From Pacificispira sp033344895 (GTDB lineage: Bacteria > Pseudomonadota > Alphaproteobacteria > UBA8366 > Aestuariispiraceae): a DNA stretch of 64,000 nucleotides. The translations under genes were made by a program, and so were the position numbers. A model generated the notes under the pieces. The model had not been told where the DNA came from and did not search any database. It was given only the letters and a program-made list of their open reading frames with translations. Shown one piece after another: positions 22,343 through 31,886 of the stretch (position 1 is the first letter of the stretch; each line of letters starts with the position of its first letter). The DNA is taken from NCBI GenBank assembly GCA_965229685.1, contig OZ245920.1, forward strand, positions 310,001 through 374,000, written 5' to 3'.

Positions 22343-25129
22343 TCAGTTCTCGTCGCCCGGATTGGAAAGGAACGCCTGGGTTTTCTCGACGGTCTCCTTG
22401 AGGCCAATTCTTTCCACCGCAACGCCTTCGGGAAACGCGCCGAGCAGCCGCGATGGCATGCGACTGTCCAGCAGGACGAAGACGCCGCGGTCATCTCCCC
22501 GTCGGATCAGGCGTCCGAAAGCCTGCTTCAATTTCAGACGGGTCAGCGCGTCGTCATACTCCTTGCCCCCGAAATGCTTGCGCCGTGCCTTGTGCAGGAT
22601 GGTGGGGCGTGGCCAGGGCACGCGATCGAAGACGATCAGTCTCAAACTGTCCCCCGGAACATCGACCCCATCCCGGATTGCGTCGGTTCCCAACAGGCAG
22701 CTATGCGGATCGGCGCGGAACATGTCGATGAGTGTCGGCAGGTTCAGGGCATCGACATGCTGTGCCAGCAGATCGATCCCGTCCGCTTCCAGGTCCTCCG
22801 CGATGCGGCTGTAGACGCCGCGCAACCGTGAAATTGCCGTGAAAAGACCAAGGCCACCCCCGCCGGCGGCCCGGAACAGGGCGCGATAGGCCGCAGCGAC
22901 CTGGCTGGCGTCATTCTTGTTGATGTCCGTGACGATGAAGACCCGGGTATTGGCCGGATAGTCGAAGGGGGACGGCACGCGCGCCCGGACCGGTGGTGCC
23001 GGCAGGAAATCCGTGCCGCTGCGCCTCTCCGCGGATTTCCAGTCGGCCTCCGCATCGCCTGACCCGTCGGTCAATGTGGCGGACGTGACCAAGGCGCCGT
23101 GGCTGTTGATCAGGACGGTTTCCGCGAAGGGGAAGCTGGGATCGATCCAGTGTCGGCGCATACCGACATCGAGGTCGCGTCCATCCGTGCGCGCGACATC
23201 GAACCATTCCACGAACTGTTCGGGTGTCGACTGACCGAGAGAGTCCGCCATGCTTGCCGCCGCCTTGGCATAGTCGACGACGCGATGCTGCAGCGATCGG
23301 CAGATCTGCTCGATTCGGGTCTTTTCCGCGCTTTCCAGTTCTTCCGCCTCATCGGACAGGCGGGATCCCATGCCATCCAGCAGGCCTTTCGCGGATGATG
23401 CCATGTCTCGAAACAGGTCGCGTACCGACAGGGCGCAATCCAGAATTTCCGGACCCGGATCGCTGACCTCCACTTCCAGACCGAAGGGGCCGTCGGAGTC
23501 TCTGGATCGGGCGTAGACCGCCCGCCGAACCTCAGCCAGGAAGGCCTCCACCGGGCCGGAGGGGCGCCCTTCGGCCAATCTGGTATGCCAGCCTTCCCCA
23601 GGCAGCCCGGCCGCCGCTCGCAGCAAACGTTCCAGATGTTCGCGATTGCTTTCGTCCCCTAGCAGGTCTTCGCAGCGGGCCTTCAGACCCCTTGCGCGCC
23701 CCCGGCCTGTGCCTTCCGCACCGCGCAGCCAGCGGCGCAGTTCCGCCGTCTCCTGGCCGGACAGATGCGCGGAGAAGGCGCTGTCGGCCGCGTCAAAGAC
23801 ATGGTGCCCCTCATCAAAGACAAGACGCGTGGTCCGGCCACCCAGGTCCAAGGCGCCGCGCGCGGCCTGAACCATGACGAGGGCATGATTTGCAACGACC
23901 AGATCGGCCCGTCGGGAGCGCCGGACACCGCGTTCGATGAAGCAACGGCTGTAATGCGCGCAGGCGGTATAGACACATTCGCCGCGGCGGTCGGTCAGAC
24001 TGGAAAGGCGCCTTCCGCCGGTCAGGTCGACCAGCCAGGCCGGAAAGTCGCCGCCGGTCATGTCGCCGTCCCGGGTCGCGGCGGTCCAACGTGCCATCAG
24101 ACCCAGCGGCACCGCTTCGCCGGGGCTGGCGGCGACTGCGCGCGCCGTTTCTTCCAGGTTCAGCAGGCAGAGATAGTTTTCCCGGCCTTTTCGGACCACG
24201 ACGCGCCGTTCCTTCACCGCAGGATCCGGGAAAAGGCGATTCAACTCGGTGTCGATCTGGTGCTGCAGGTTGCGGGTGTAGGTCGACAGCCAGACCGGTC
24301 CTTCGTTCTTCTCCGCCCACAGGCTGGCCGGGGCAATGTAGCCCAGGGTCTTGCCGACACCGGTGCCTGCCTCCGCCAGAACGACCGAGGGGGCGCCCTC
24401 GTCCCGGCGCGGGCGGAAAACCTCGCTGACGGCAGAGGCATAGTCCGATTGACTGGGCCGTGCTTCCGCACCCTCACCGAGAAGATCGGCAAGACGGGCC
24501 CGGGCCTCCGACGGCTCCACCGCCAGGTCACCCGGCGGGGGCGGCGGCGCGTCTTCCTGCCATTCCGGCAGATCCTTCCAGACATCCAGGCCAGAAACCG
24601 GTGCCCGCAGACCGGCCTCCTCCGGATCGGTCCCCAGGGCGGCAAGGACGGAAGGCGCCCAGACCCAGCCACCGCGCGCCATCGCCAGGGCCGTGCGTTT
24701 CGCGCCGGGGTCGCGCTCGCCGGTCGCGATCAGATGCCGCAGCAGACGCTGGGCGGCCTTCGGCAGCAGGATCGCCTGATCCTCAAGGGCACCAGGTTGC
24801 GGCAGATGCAGGGCCTCGGCGAGGCCGCGCGGTGTTGGCACACAGAACTGGGCCGGAGCGACGAAGGCGAAGAGTTCCAGCAGGTCATAGCTGCGCGACG
24901 GCGGTCTGGCACCGATCCGTGCGGCTGTGGCCGGGGCGTGCAACATAAAGACCGGACCGCCGCGCCCGAGCCGCCGCGCCGCCTCCTTGTGCGACAGTCG
25001 TTCCAACTCTCCGTCCGGGGTCAGCCAGGCGCAGTCATGCACGCCCGCGACAAGCGCGGGGACCGGTCCCAGATGAAGGGTGGGGGCGGCGCACATGGCG
25101 GGCACTTTCGCCGGATTCCGCCCGATCAC
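22343..25129 (-). CDS. ATP-dependent DNA helicase, DinG/XPD type
   Basis: 928 residues. The helicase core begins near residue 245: Walker A AEAGTGVGKTL (about 251-262), a set of four cysteines for a 4Fe-4S cluster (YLCLLN near 320 and CVYTACAHYSRC around 385-397), the DEGH box in VFDEGHHVFDA near 438, and motif VI KQAFGRLIRRGDDRG near the C-terminus. The first 240 residues are a family-specific N-terminal extension without recognised motif. It unwinds damaged or structured DNA. A start at the ATG 25096 (MCAAPTLHLG) is as likely as 25129. Overlap with upstream genes is absent; pepN follows within 25 bases of its start on the same strand. Confidence 0.9.
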   Translation of the reverse strand: MIGRNPAKVPAMCAAPTLHLGPVPALVAGVHDCAWLTPDGELERLSHKEAARRLGRGGPVFMLHAPATAARIGARPPSRSYDLLELFAFVAPAQFCVPTPRGLAEALHLPQPGALEDQAILLPKAAQRLLRHLIATGERDPGAKRTALAMARGGWVWAPSVLAALGTDPEEAGLRAPVSGLDVWKDLPEWQEDAPPPPPGDLAVEPSEARARLADLLGEGAEARPSQSDYASAVSEVFRPRRDEGAPSVVLAEAGTGVGKTLGYIAPASLWAEKNEGPVWLSTYTRNLQHQIDTELNRLFPDPAVKERRVVVRKGRENYLCLLNLEETARAVAASPGEAVPLGLMARWTAATRDGDMTGGDFPAWLVDLTGGRRLSSLTDRRGECVYTACAHYSRCFIERGVRRSRRADLVVANHALVMVQAARGALDLGGRTTRLVFDEGHHVFDAADSAFSAHLSGQETAELRRWLRGAEGTGRGRARGLKARCEDLLGDESNREHLERLLRAAAGLPGEGWHTRLAEGRPSGPVEAFLAEVRRAVYARSRDSDGPFGLEVEVSDPGPEILDCALSVRDLFRDMASSAKGLLDGMGSRLSDEAEELESAEKTRIEQICRSLQHRVVDYAKAAASMADSLGQSTPEQFVEWFDVARTDGRDLDVGMRRHWIDPSFPFAETVLINSHGALVTSATLTDGSGDAEADWKSAERRSGTDFLPAPPVRARVPSPFDYPANTRVFIVTDINKNDASQVAAAYRALFRAAGGGGLGLFTAISRLRGVYSRIAEDLEADGIDLLAQHVDALNLPTLIDMFRADPHSCLLGTDAIRDGVDVPGDSLRLIVFDRVPWPRPTILHKARRKHFGGKEYDDALTRLKLKQAFGRLIRRGDDRGVFVLLDSRMPSRLLGAFPEGVAVERIGLKETVEKTQAFLSNPGDEN

Positions 25130-25153
25130 TCAAGCGCGGGGCTGTCCCCCGCG

Positions 25154-27760
25154 TCAACCGGACAGGGATTTTGAAGCGATCTCCGTGCAGTCACGGCTCA
25201 GGCCGTCAGTGTCCGCGAAGCGCTGCAACTCGGCCTTCATGGCCTGGCTGCGTTCCGCGGTCAGGCGCCGCCACTGGCCAAAGACCCCCAGCATCCTGGC
25301 CGCGACCTGCGGATTGACCTTGTCGAGCTGCTGCAGGAAGTCGATGACGAACTTGTACCCGCTGCCGTCCTTGGCATGGAAACGGATGGGGTTGCCCATG
25401 GCGAAGGCACCGACCAGGGCACGAACCTTGTTCGGCTTCCGGATCGAAAAGACAGGATGCTCCATCAGGGCGCGAACCCGATCCAGCGTATCGGGCAGTG
25501 TGCTCATTGCCTGTACCGACAGCCACTTGTCGATCACCTGCTCGTCGTTTCGGAACCGCTCGTAGAAATCGGCCAACGCGCCCTCTCGGGCTTCCCCGGG
25601 GGCGTCCGACAGGGCGGACAGGGCCGCCATGCGATCGGTCATGTTGTCGGCGTCGTCATATCGTGCTTTGGCCAGCGCGACCGCCTCGGGCCTGCCGCTC
25701 GCGACGATATAGGACAGCGCCGCGTTGCGCAGCGACCTTTGGCCGGCGGCATCGGCACCGGGGTCGAAGGCGCCGGTCTGTGCCATATCTGTGTGGATGC
25801 GATTCAGATCGTCCCACAGCATGTCACCGATGGCGCGGCGCAATGTCTTGCGGGCCTCATGAATCTCATCGACCGGGACCGGGCGCAGCTGTTCCGCGAC
25901 ATAATCTTCGCTGGGCAGGGCGATGGCGAGGGCCCGGAAGGCCGGGTCGAGATTCTCGTCAGCCAGTGTACGGCCCAGCGCGGCAATGAACTCCCGGTCG
26001 ATCCGGGCTTCCTGCCCGTCACGCAAATCGGCGACCATCTGAATGAGTAGGGCCGTCGCATATTGCTGACCGGCCTCCCAGCGGGCGAACGGATCGCTGT
26101 CGTGCCCCATCAGGTGGACCCGTTCCGCCGGGGTGTAATCCGCCTTCAGCGTAATCGGTGCCGAGAATCCGCGATTCAGGGACGGCACGGTTCCGGGATC
26201 GACATTTTCGAAGACGGTTGTCTGGGCCGCTTCCGACAGGGTGATGACGGTCTCCGTTCCGACTTCACGCCCGTCCGGGCCGATCAGTCCGACCCGGATC
26301 GGAATCTGCAGCGGTTTCTTCTCCGCCTGACCTGGTGTGGCCTTCGTCGTCTGGACGAGTTTCAGGGTCAGGGTCCGGCTGTCGGCGTCGTGGGTCCAGC
26401 TTGCGGTGACCTCCGGCGTGCCGGATTGCGAATACCAGAGCTTGAAATGGGTCAGATCGACGCCGTTTGCATCCGCCATGGCCGCCGCGAAATCGTCGCA
26501 GGTCACGGCCTGCCCGTCGTGGCGTTCGAAATAGAGCTTCATGCCCTTCTGGAAACCGTCCTCACCCAGCATGGCATGCATCATCCGGATGACTTCCGCG
26601 CCCTTTTCGTAGACGGTCGCGGTGTAGAAGTTGTTGATCTCGATATAGCTTTCCGGGCGTACCGGATGGGCCAGCGGACCGGCGTCCTCCGGGAACTGTC
26701 TCGCGCGCAGCGTGCGCACATCCTGGATACGTTTGACGGCGCGGGACCGCATGTCCGCGGAAAATTCCTGATCGCGGAAAACGGTCAGGCCTTCCTTCAG
26801 GCTCAACTGGAACCAGTCGCGGCAGGTCACGCGATTGCCCGTCCAGTTGTGGAAGTATTCATGGCCGACAATCGCCTCGATATTGGCGTAATCGGCATCC
26901 GTCGCCGTATGGGAATCCGCCAGGATGTATTTGGCGTTGAAGACGTTCAGCGACTTGTTCTCCATGGCGCCCATGTTGAAATCGCTGACGGCGACTATGT
27001 TGAATATGTCCAGGTCGTACTCCAGGCCGAACCGGTCCTCATCCCACTTCATCGACCGTTTCAGTGCATCCATGGCATAGGCGCAGCGCGGCGCGTTACC
27101 GGGCTCGACCCAGATCTTGAGGTCGACCGTGCGTCCGCTCATGGTTTCGAACGTGTCTTCCAGCGCATCGAGCCGACCTGCGACCAGCGCAAACAGATAG
27201 GCAGGCTTGGGGAACGGGTCCTCCCAGACGGTCAGGTGGCGGCCGTCATCCAGGTCCGATTCCTCGATCAGGTTGCCATTCGACAACAGGACAGGGCAGG
27301 CCGCGCGGTCGGCGCGGATGGTCACCCGGAACCGGCTCATGACATCCGGGCGGTCGGGGTAGTAGGTAATGCGCCGGAACCCTTCCGCCTCGCACTGCGT
27401 GCAGTAGATGCCGTTCGACTGATACAGGCCTTCCAGTCGTGTATTGTCCGCCGGATTGATCGACACGACCGTCCGAAGGGTGAATTCGGCGGGTGCTTCC
27501 AGCAGCGTCAGTCCGGTTTCCCCCGTCTTGTAGGCCTCCTGCTTCAGCGGCACGCCGTCTAGATCGATCTCCAGCAGCCGAAGGGCCTCGCCTTCCAGAA
27601 AGACCGGCTCTGCGCCGCCATCCGTCCGAACGATCCGCAGGGTGGATTCGACCTGAGTCCCGGACGGCGCCAGATCGAAAGCCAGATCGGCGGACTCGAC
27701 CGAGATGCGCGGCGGCGTGTAGTCGGACAGGTGAATGACGGGGGGCTGTTCAGTCTTCAT
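25154..27760 (-). CDS. pepN: Aminopeptidase N (M1 family zinc peptidase)
   Basis: 868 residues, the usual length. The exopeptidase motif GAMEN is at 264-268 and the zinc site HEYFH at 300-304 with the third ligand Glu323 (LSLKEGLTVF). N-terminal beta domain and C-terminal helical domain are complete. Cytosolic; removes N-terminal residues from peptides in general protein turnover. The ribosome site GGAG precedes the ATG. The opposite strand carries long open frames that are only shadows. Confidence 0.96.
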   Translation of the reverse strand: MKTEQPPVIHLSDYTPPRISVESADLAFDLAPSGTQVESTLRIVRTDGGAEPVFLEGEALRLLEIDLDGVPLKQEAYKTGETGLTLLEAPAEFTLRTVVSINPADNTRLEGLYQSNGIYCTQCEAEGFRRITYYPDRPDVMSRFRVTIRADRAACPVLLSNGNLIEESDLDDGRHLTVWEDPFPKPAYLFALVAGRLDALEDTFETMSGRTVDLKIWVEPGNAPRCAYAMDALKRSMKWDEDRFGLEYDLDIFNIVAVSDFNMGAMENKSLNVFNAKYILADSHTATDADYANIEAIVGHEYFHNWTGNRVTCRDWFQLSLKEGLTVFRDQEFSADMRSRAVKRIQDVRTLRARQFPEDAGPLAHPVRPESYIEINNFYTATVYEKGAEVIRMMHAMLGEDGFQKGMKLYFERHDGQAVTCDDFAAAMADANGVDLTHFKLWYSQSGTPEVTASWTHDADSRTLTLKLVQTTKATPGQAEKKPLQIPIRVGLIGPDGREVGTETVITLSEAAQTTVFENVDPGTVPSLNRGFSAPITLKADYTPAERVHLMGHDSDPFARWEAGQQYATALLIQMVADLRDGQEARIDREFIAALGRTLADENLDPAFRALAIALPSEDYVAEQLRPVPVDEIHEARKTLRRAIGDMLWDDLNRIHTDMAQTGAFDPGADAAGQRSLRNAALSYIVASGRPEAVALAKARYDDADNMTDRMAALSALSDAPGEAREGALADFYERFRNDEQVIDKWLSVQAMSTLPDTLDRVRALMEHPVFSIRKPNKVRALVGAFAMGNPIRFHAKDGSGYKFVIDFLQQLDKVNPQVAARMLGVFGQWRRLTAERSQAMKAELQRFADTDGLSRDCTEIASKSLSG

Positions 27761-27836
27761 TCGGGGCTCCGGAAAACGGCGGGTTCATTCACCTCAAGAT
27801 CGGGTTTATCGCCGTTCCGTCAAGCCTTGCCGCCAA

Positions 27837-28748
27837 TCAGGGCCACATTGTTTCTGGCCCGGAGAAGCGTGCCGTGAGGAAGTCGATGAAGGCCCTGACC
27901 TTGGCGGATAGATGCCTGTTCGGCGGGTAGATCGCATAGATCCCGATCGGTTCCGGCTCGTATTCTTCCAGCGCGGTTACCAGCACCCCGCTGCGGATCG
28001 CATCCGCGCAGATGAAGGTCGGTGTAAAGACGATGCCAATGCCGGAAGCCGCCGTCTGCATCAGAATGTTGCCGTTGTTCGACGTCATCGGCCCCTTCAC
28101 CCGAACGGAAATTTCCTCGCCCGGGTTGTCGGGATCCCGAAAGCGCCAGGTGTTGGGTGCGTTCAGGTAGGTGTAGGTTAGGCAGTCATGGTTTACGAGG
28201 TCGGTCGGATGGGTCGGTCTGCCCATTTCCTCCCAGTAGGCCGGTGTCGCGGCCAGCACGATCCGGGTCTCGGCGATCCGCTTGGCGATCAGACTGGAAT
28301 CCTGAAGCACGCTGATCCGGACCGCGAGGTCGAATCCTTCCTCGACGAGATCGACCTTCCGGTCGCTGAAATCGATATCGACGCTCAGTTCCCTGTGCGC
28401 GCACATGAAGTCGGGCAGGGCGGCGGCCAGATGCGCGATCCCGAAGCTAAGCGGGGCCGAGACGCGCAGGCGTCCGCGCGGAACGTCCTGCAGCTTCGTG
28501 ACGGCGAGCTCGGCCTCCTCCGCTTCCGAAATGATGCGACGGCACCGCTCGTAATAGGCCTGTCCGACCTCTGTCAGGTTGAGACGCCGGGTCGTCCTGG
28601 CCAGCAACTGTGCCCCGAGGCGCTGTTCCAGGCGCGTTACCTGTTTGCTGACCGCCGATTTGGATTGCCCCAGCTTTTCGGCGGCGGCGGTGAAGCTGCC
28701 CTCCTCGACGACCGCTGCGAACACCGCGATACTACTCAAATCCTGCAT
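27837..28748 (-). CDS. LysR family transcriptional regulator
   Basis: 303 residues. HTH at about 16-40 (GSFTAAAEKLGQSKSAVSKQVTRLEQRLGA) and a substrate-binding domain of about residues 90-295. It is read divergently from the glutathionyl-hydroquinone reductase/pirin genes, the classical layout of a LysR gene with its target. The effector is not known; a quinone or electrophile would fit. The inverted repeat ACAATC-N16-GATTGT in the shared gap may be part of its site. Confidence 0.9.
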   Translation of the reverse strand: MQDLSSIAVFAAVVEEGSFTAAAEKLGQSKSAVSKQVTRLEQRLGAQLLARTTRRLNLTEVGQAYYERCRRIISEAEEAELAVTKLQDVPRGRLRVSAPLSFGIAHLAAALPDFMCAHRELSVDIDFSDRKVDLVEEGFDLAVRISVLQDSSLIAKRIAETRIVLAATPAYWEEMGRPTHPTDLVNHDCLTYTYLNAPNTWRFRDPDNPGEEISVRVKGPMTSNNGNILMQTAASGIGIVFTPTFICADAIRSGVLVTALEEYEPEPIGIYAIYPPNRHLSAKVRAFIDFLTARFSGPETMWP

Positions 28749-28798
28749 CGTTCGACCCTTCTGAAACCGGACGTCGGTAGATTAGGCCGGTTTTCGAA

Positions 28799-28826
28799 AC
28801 AATCAAATTCTATTAGCGAAGATTGT
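28799..28826. promoter_or_regulatory. Candidate LysR binding region
   Basis: In the 144-base gap between the LysR gene and the reductase gene, ACAATC at 28799-28804 and GATTGT at 28821-28826 form an inverted repeat in an AT-rich patch. It lies 67 bases upstream of the reductase start. Only position and symmetry support it. Confidence 0.35.
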
Positions 28827-28892
28827 CGGGCCGATTGCGCCCACTACGTTGGAAGGGGAAGACGCGACAAGATATCAAAGAGGAGTTGGATT

Positions 28893-29882
28893 ATGGGTCT
28901 CCTGATCGACGGCGAATGGCATGACCGCTGGTATGACACGAAGAAGAATGACGGCAAGTTCGTTCGCGGCGAATCCCAGTTTCGGAACTGGATCACTGCC
29001 GACGGGAGCGCCGGGCCGACCGGTGAAGGCGGATTTGAGGCCGAGAGCGGCCGGTATCGTCTTTACGTCTCGTTGGCCTGTCCCTGGGCGCATCGTGCCC
29101 TGATTTTCCGCGCACTGAAGGGTCTGGAAGACCATATTCCGGTCTCTGTCGTGCACTGGCGCATGAAGGAAAACGGCTGGACGTTCGATACGGAGGACCC
29201 GGAGGTCGATGGCGATCCGATCCACGGCGTCGACTTCCTGCATCAGATTTATACCGCCGTTGATCCCGACTATACCGGCCGGGTTACGGTGCCCGTGCTG
29301 TACGACACCAAGCGGAACACGATCGTTTCAAACGAATCTGCTGACATTATCCGTATGTTGAACAGCGCCTTCGACGGCGTCGGCGCCAAGTCGGGGGATT
29401 ACTATCCCGAGCCTCTGCGCGACGAGATCGATGCGATCAATGAGCGCGTGTACCACACCGTCAACAACGGCGTTTACAAGTCAGGCTTCGCCACGACGCA
29501 GAAGGCATATGAGGAAGCAGTCTATCCGTTGTTCGAAAGCCTCGACTGGCTGGAGGATATTCTGTCCCGGAAGCGTTTCCTGACCGGGGACCGCATTACC
29601 GAGGCCGACTGGCGCCTGTTCACCACTCTGATCCGGTTCGACCCGGTCTATGTCGGCCATTTCAAATGTAATATCCGCCGGATCGCGGACTATCCGAACC
29701 TGTCCGGCTACCTTCGGGATCTCTACCAGTGGCCGGGGGTCAAGGAGACGGTGAATATGCGTCACATCAAGGCGCACTACTACGGCAGCCACGAGAAGGT
29801 AAACCCGACGGGCGTGATCCCGGTCGGCCCCGAACTTGACCTGGAGCGCCCCCATGGCCGGGAAGGTCTGATGGCGGCCTGA
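28893..29882 (+). CDS. Glutathionyl-hydroquinone reductase (GST family)
   Basis: 329 residues from ATG 28893 with AGAGGAG upstream; the open frame further left is antisense to the LysR gene. Catalytic Cys63 sits in SLACPWAHRALIFRAL, the CPWA motif of the Xi-class GSTs (YqjG/ECM4 type), followed by VHWRMKENGWTF and the C-terminal LYQWPGVKETVNMRHIKAHYYGSH typical of the family. It reduces glutathionyl-hydroquinones to free hydroquinones using glutathione. Pairs with the pirin gene 23 bases downstream, and sits divergent to the LysR gene. Confidence 0.93.
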   Translation: MGLLIDGEWHDRWYDTKKNDGKFVRGESQFRNWITADGSAGPTGEGGFEAESGRYRLYVSLACPWAHRALIFRALKGLEDHIPVSVVHWRMKENGWTFDTEDPEVDGDPIHGVDFLHQIYTAVDPDYTGRVTVPVLYDTKRNTIVSNESADIIRMLNSAFDGVGAKSGDYYPEPLRDEIDAINERVYHTVNNGVYKSGFATTQKAYEEAVYPLFESLDWLEDILSRKRFLTGDRITEADWRLFTTLIRFDPVYVGHFKCNIRRIADYPNLSGYLRDLYQWPGVKETVNMRHIKAHYYGSHEKVNPTGVIPVGPELDLERPHGREGLMAA

Positions 29883-29905
29883 GCGCCGGCCGCAGGAGAA
29901 TGAAG

Positions 29906-30607
29906 ATGAGCGTTGAAATCCGTCCTTTCGACAGTCTTGGTCACGTGGAGTTCGGTTGGCTGGATGCCCGCCACCACTTCAGCTTCGGCCACTACTATGA
30001 TCCCAATCGGATGAATGTCGGGCCGCTTCGTGTCTGGAATGACGATACCATTCGGCCGGGGACGGGCTTCAGCGCCCATTCGCATCGCGACATGGAGATC
30101 ATTACCTATGTGCGCGAGGGGGCGATCAGTCACCGCGACAATCTGGGAAACAGCGGCCGCACCGTGGCCGGGGACATTCAGGTGATGTCCGCTGGCAGCG
30201 GGATCGTCCATGAAGAGTTCAATCTGGAAGACAAACCGACCCGGATTTTCCAGATCTGGATCATTCCGCGCAGCCGCGGGCGGCAGCCGCATTGGGAAAC
30301 CCGCAGTTTTCCCAAACAGGATGGCGGTCTTGTCGCGATGGCCTCCGGTCGGCCGGGCGTTTCCGGCGCTGTGCCGATCGATCAGGACGCAACCCTTTTT
30401 GCCGGGTCGTTGAAGGCGGGTGTTTCCGTGACTCATCCGCTGGGTCTGTCGCGACAGGCCTATATCGTGCCGGCGAGTGGGAAGGTCGAGGTCGACGGTC
30501 GTGCAGTAGACGCGCGAGACGGTGCCATTCTGCGGATGTTGCAGGACGTCACGATTACCGCCATCGACGATTCGGAGGTAATCCTGGTCGACGTTCCGGC
30601 TGACTGA
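29906..30607 (+). CDS. Pirin family protein
   Basis: 233 residues from ATG 29906; AGGAG lies 7 bases upstream, whereas the earlier ATG at 29900 is too close to it. Two cupin domains; the first has the metal-binding residues of pirins: HSHRDMEIITYVREG and the later SGIVHEEFN. YhhW-type pirins can act as quercetin 2,3-dioxygenases or redox-linked metal proteins; activity not deducible. Operon with the hydroquinone reductase, consistent with a role in quinone or aromatic-compound stress. Confidence 0.9.
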   Translation: MSVEIRPFDSLGHVEFGWLDARHHFSFGHYYDPNRMNVGPLRVWNDDTIRPGTGFSAHSHRDMEIITYVREGAISHRDNLGNSGRTVAGDIQVMSAGSGIVHEEFNLEDKPTRIFQIWIIPRSRGRQPHWETRSFPKQDGGLVAMASGRPGVSGAVPIDQDATLFAGSLKAGVSVTHPLGLSRQAYIVPASGKVEVDGRAVDARDGAILRMLQDVTITAIDDSEVILVDVPAD

Positions 30608-30738
30608 GAGCTCTTTCAGCCGGGGGCTTCACGAATGTTGTGACGGCCCGTCGATACGCCTGCGCTTGTCTTTCCCGCGCCCGGTATCATTGTTATCCGC
30701 CGTGGGCAGGACATGTTTCACCGGGACGAGAGGATATT

Positions 30739-31428
30739 TTGGTCGATCGCGAGGGAATCAAGCAGGGTTTCTACCAGACCATGGCACGCGATGCCGAGGC
30801 GGCGGGCCTCCTGAAGCCGCTGGGCGACGAGGAGCGCCGACAGTCGCGCATCGATACCATGGCCGCGCGCCCCGACGGTGCGGGGATCTGGGTTTTCGCC
30901 TATGGGTCCCTGATGTGGAACCCGGCGTTCAACTACGTCGAAAAGCGCACGGCGCGTCTGCACGGCTATCACCGGTCCTTCTGTCTGCAGACTCCCATCG
31001 GACGCGGATCGCCCGATTGTCCGGGACTGGTGCTCGGTCTCGATCAGGGCGGATCGGTTCAGGGTGTCGCACTGCGCATCGCCGAGGAAGAAGCGGACGA
31101 GGAGCTGGACGTGATCTGGTCCCGCGAGATGCTGGCAGACGCCTATCGCCCGACATGGGTCACCCTGGTCGATAAGGATGGCGTGCGGTTCCACGCCATC
31201 GCCTTCGTGATGCGCCGTGATTGTGAACGCTATGCCGGTCGCTTATCTCTAGAGGAGACCGCTGGCCGGATCGCACAGGCGACGGGCCGGCTTGGTCCGT
31301 GTTCGGAATATCTGGAACGAACGGTCTCGGCGATGGACGAGATCGGCATTTCGGATGGGCCGATGCACGCCCTGCGCGCCCGGGTGCGGGCGCTGAAACA
31401 AGCGCATGAAGGACGCCCCAATGAGTGA
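30739..31428 (+). CDS. Gamma-glutamylcyclotransferase (ChaC-like)
   Basis: 229 residues if translated from TTG 30739, which has GAGAGG about ten bases upstream; alternatives are GTG 30640 and ATG 30781 (MARDAEAAG), so the start is uncertain. The fold is clear: IWVFAYGSLMWNPAF with the nucleotide-free YGSL loop, HGYHRSFCLQT and PGLVLGLDQGG. It cleaves gamma-glutamyl peptides such as glutathione to 5-oxoproline. It overlaps the msrB start by eight bases, hence translational coupling of two thiol/redox genes. Confidence 0.88.
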   Translation: MVDREGIKQGFYQTMARDAEAAGLLKPLGDEERRQSRIDTMAARPDGAGIWVFAYGSLMWNPAFNYVEKRTARLHGYHRSFCLQTPIGRGSPDCPGLVLGLDQGGSVQGVALRIAEEEADEELDVIWSREMLADAYRPTWVTLVDKDGVRFHAIAFVMRRDCERYAGRLSLEETAGRIAQATGRLGPCSEYLERTVSAMDEIGISDGPMHALRARVRALKQAHEGRPNE

Positions 31429-31837
31429 CACGACCGCCCGCAAGGCCAAGGTGAAACTGAGCGACGCCGAATGGCAAGAGCGCCTGTCGGAAGAGGAATA
31501 CTATGTCACCCGGAAAAAGGGGACGGAGCGCGCCTTTACCGGCAAGTACCACGACAGCAAGACCAAGGGGCGCTATCTGTGCAAGTGCTGCGGTGAACCG
31601 CTGTTTCATTCGAACACCAAATACGACAGCGGTTCGGGCTGGCCGAGCTTCTTCAAGCCGATTGAGGAGAACGCCGTGGACGAGCGTTCGGACAACAGTC
31701 TGTTCATGCGTCGGACCGAAGTCGTTTGCGCCCGCTGCGATGCCCATCTGGGCCACGTCTTCCCGGATGGACCGCGTCCGACCGGCCTGCGCTACTGCAT
31801 CAATTCGGCGGCGCTGGACCTGGACGAGGATATCTGA
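31421..31837 (+). CDS. msrB: Peptide-methionine (R)-S-oxide reductase MsrB
   Basis: 138 residues from ATG 31421 (GAAGGA seven bases upstream; an ATG five codons earlier is possible). Zinc is held by C54/C57 (CKCC) and C103/C106 (CARC); catalytic Cys126 is in GLRYCINSAAL. GSGWPSFF is the substrate loop. It repairs methionine-R-sulfoxide in proteins. Complete and standard length. Its start lies inside the end of the ChaC-like gene. Confidence 0.96.
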   Translation: MSDTTARKAKVKLSDAEWQERLSEEEYYVTRKKGTERAFTGKYHDSKTKGRYLCKCCGEPLFHSNTKYDSGSGWPSFFKPIEENAVDERSDNSLFMRRTEVVCARCDAHLGHVFPDGPRPTGLRYCINSAALDLDEDI

Positions 31838-31886
31838 CGGCGATCGGATTTTGACCTGACGCCGAAACCAACCTATATCCGGCGCC

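Noticed and set aside
26063..27562. 499-codon open frame antisense to pepN
   Set aside because: Pure shadow; pepN is certain on the other strand.
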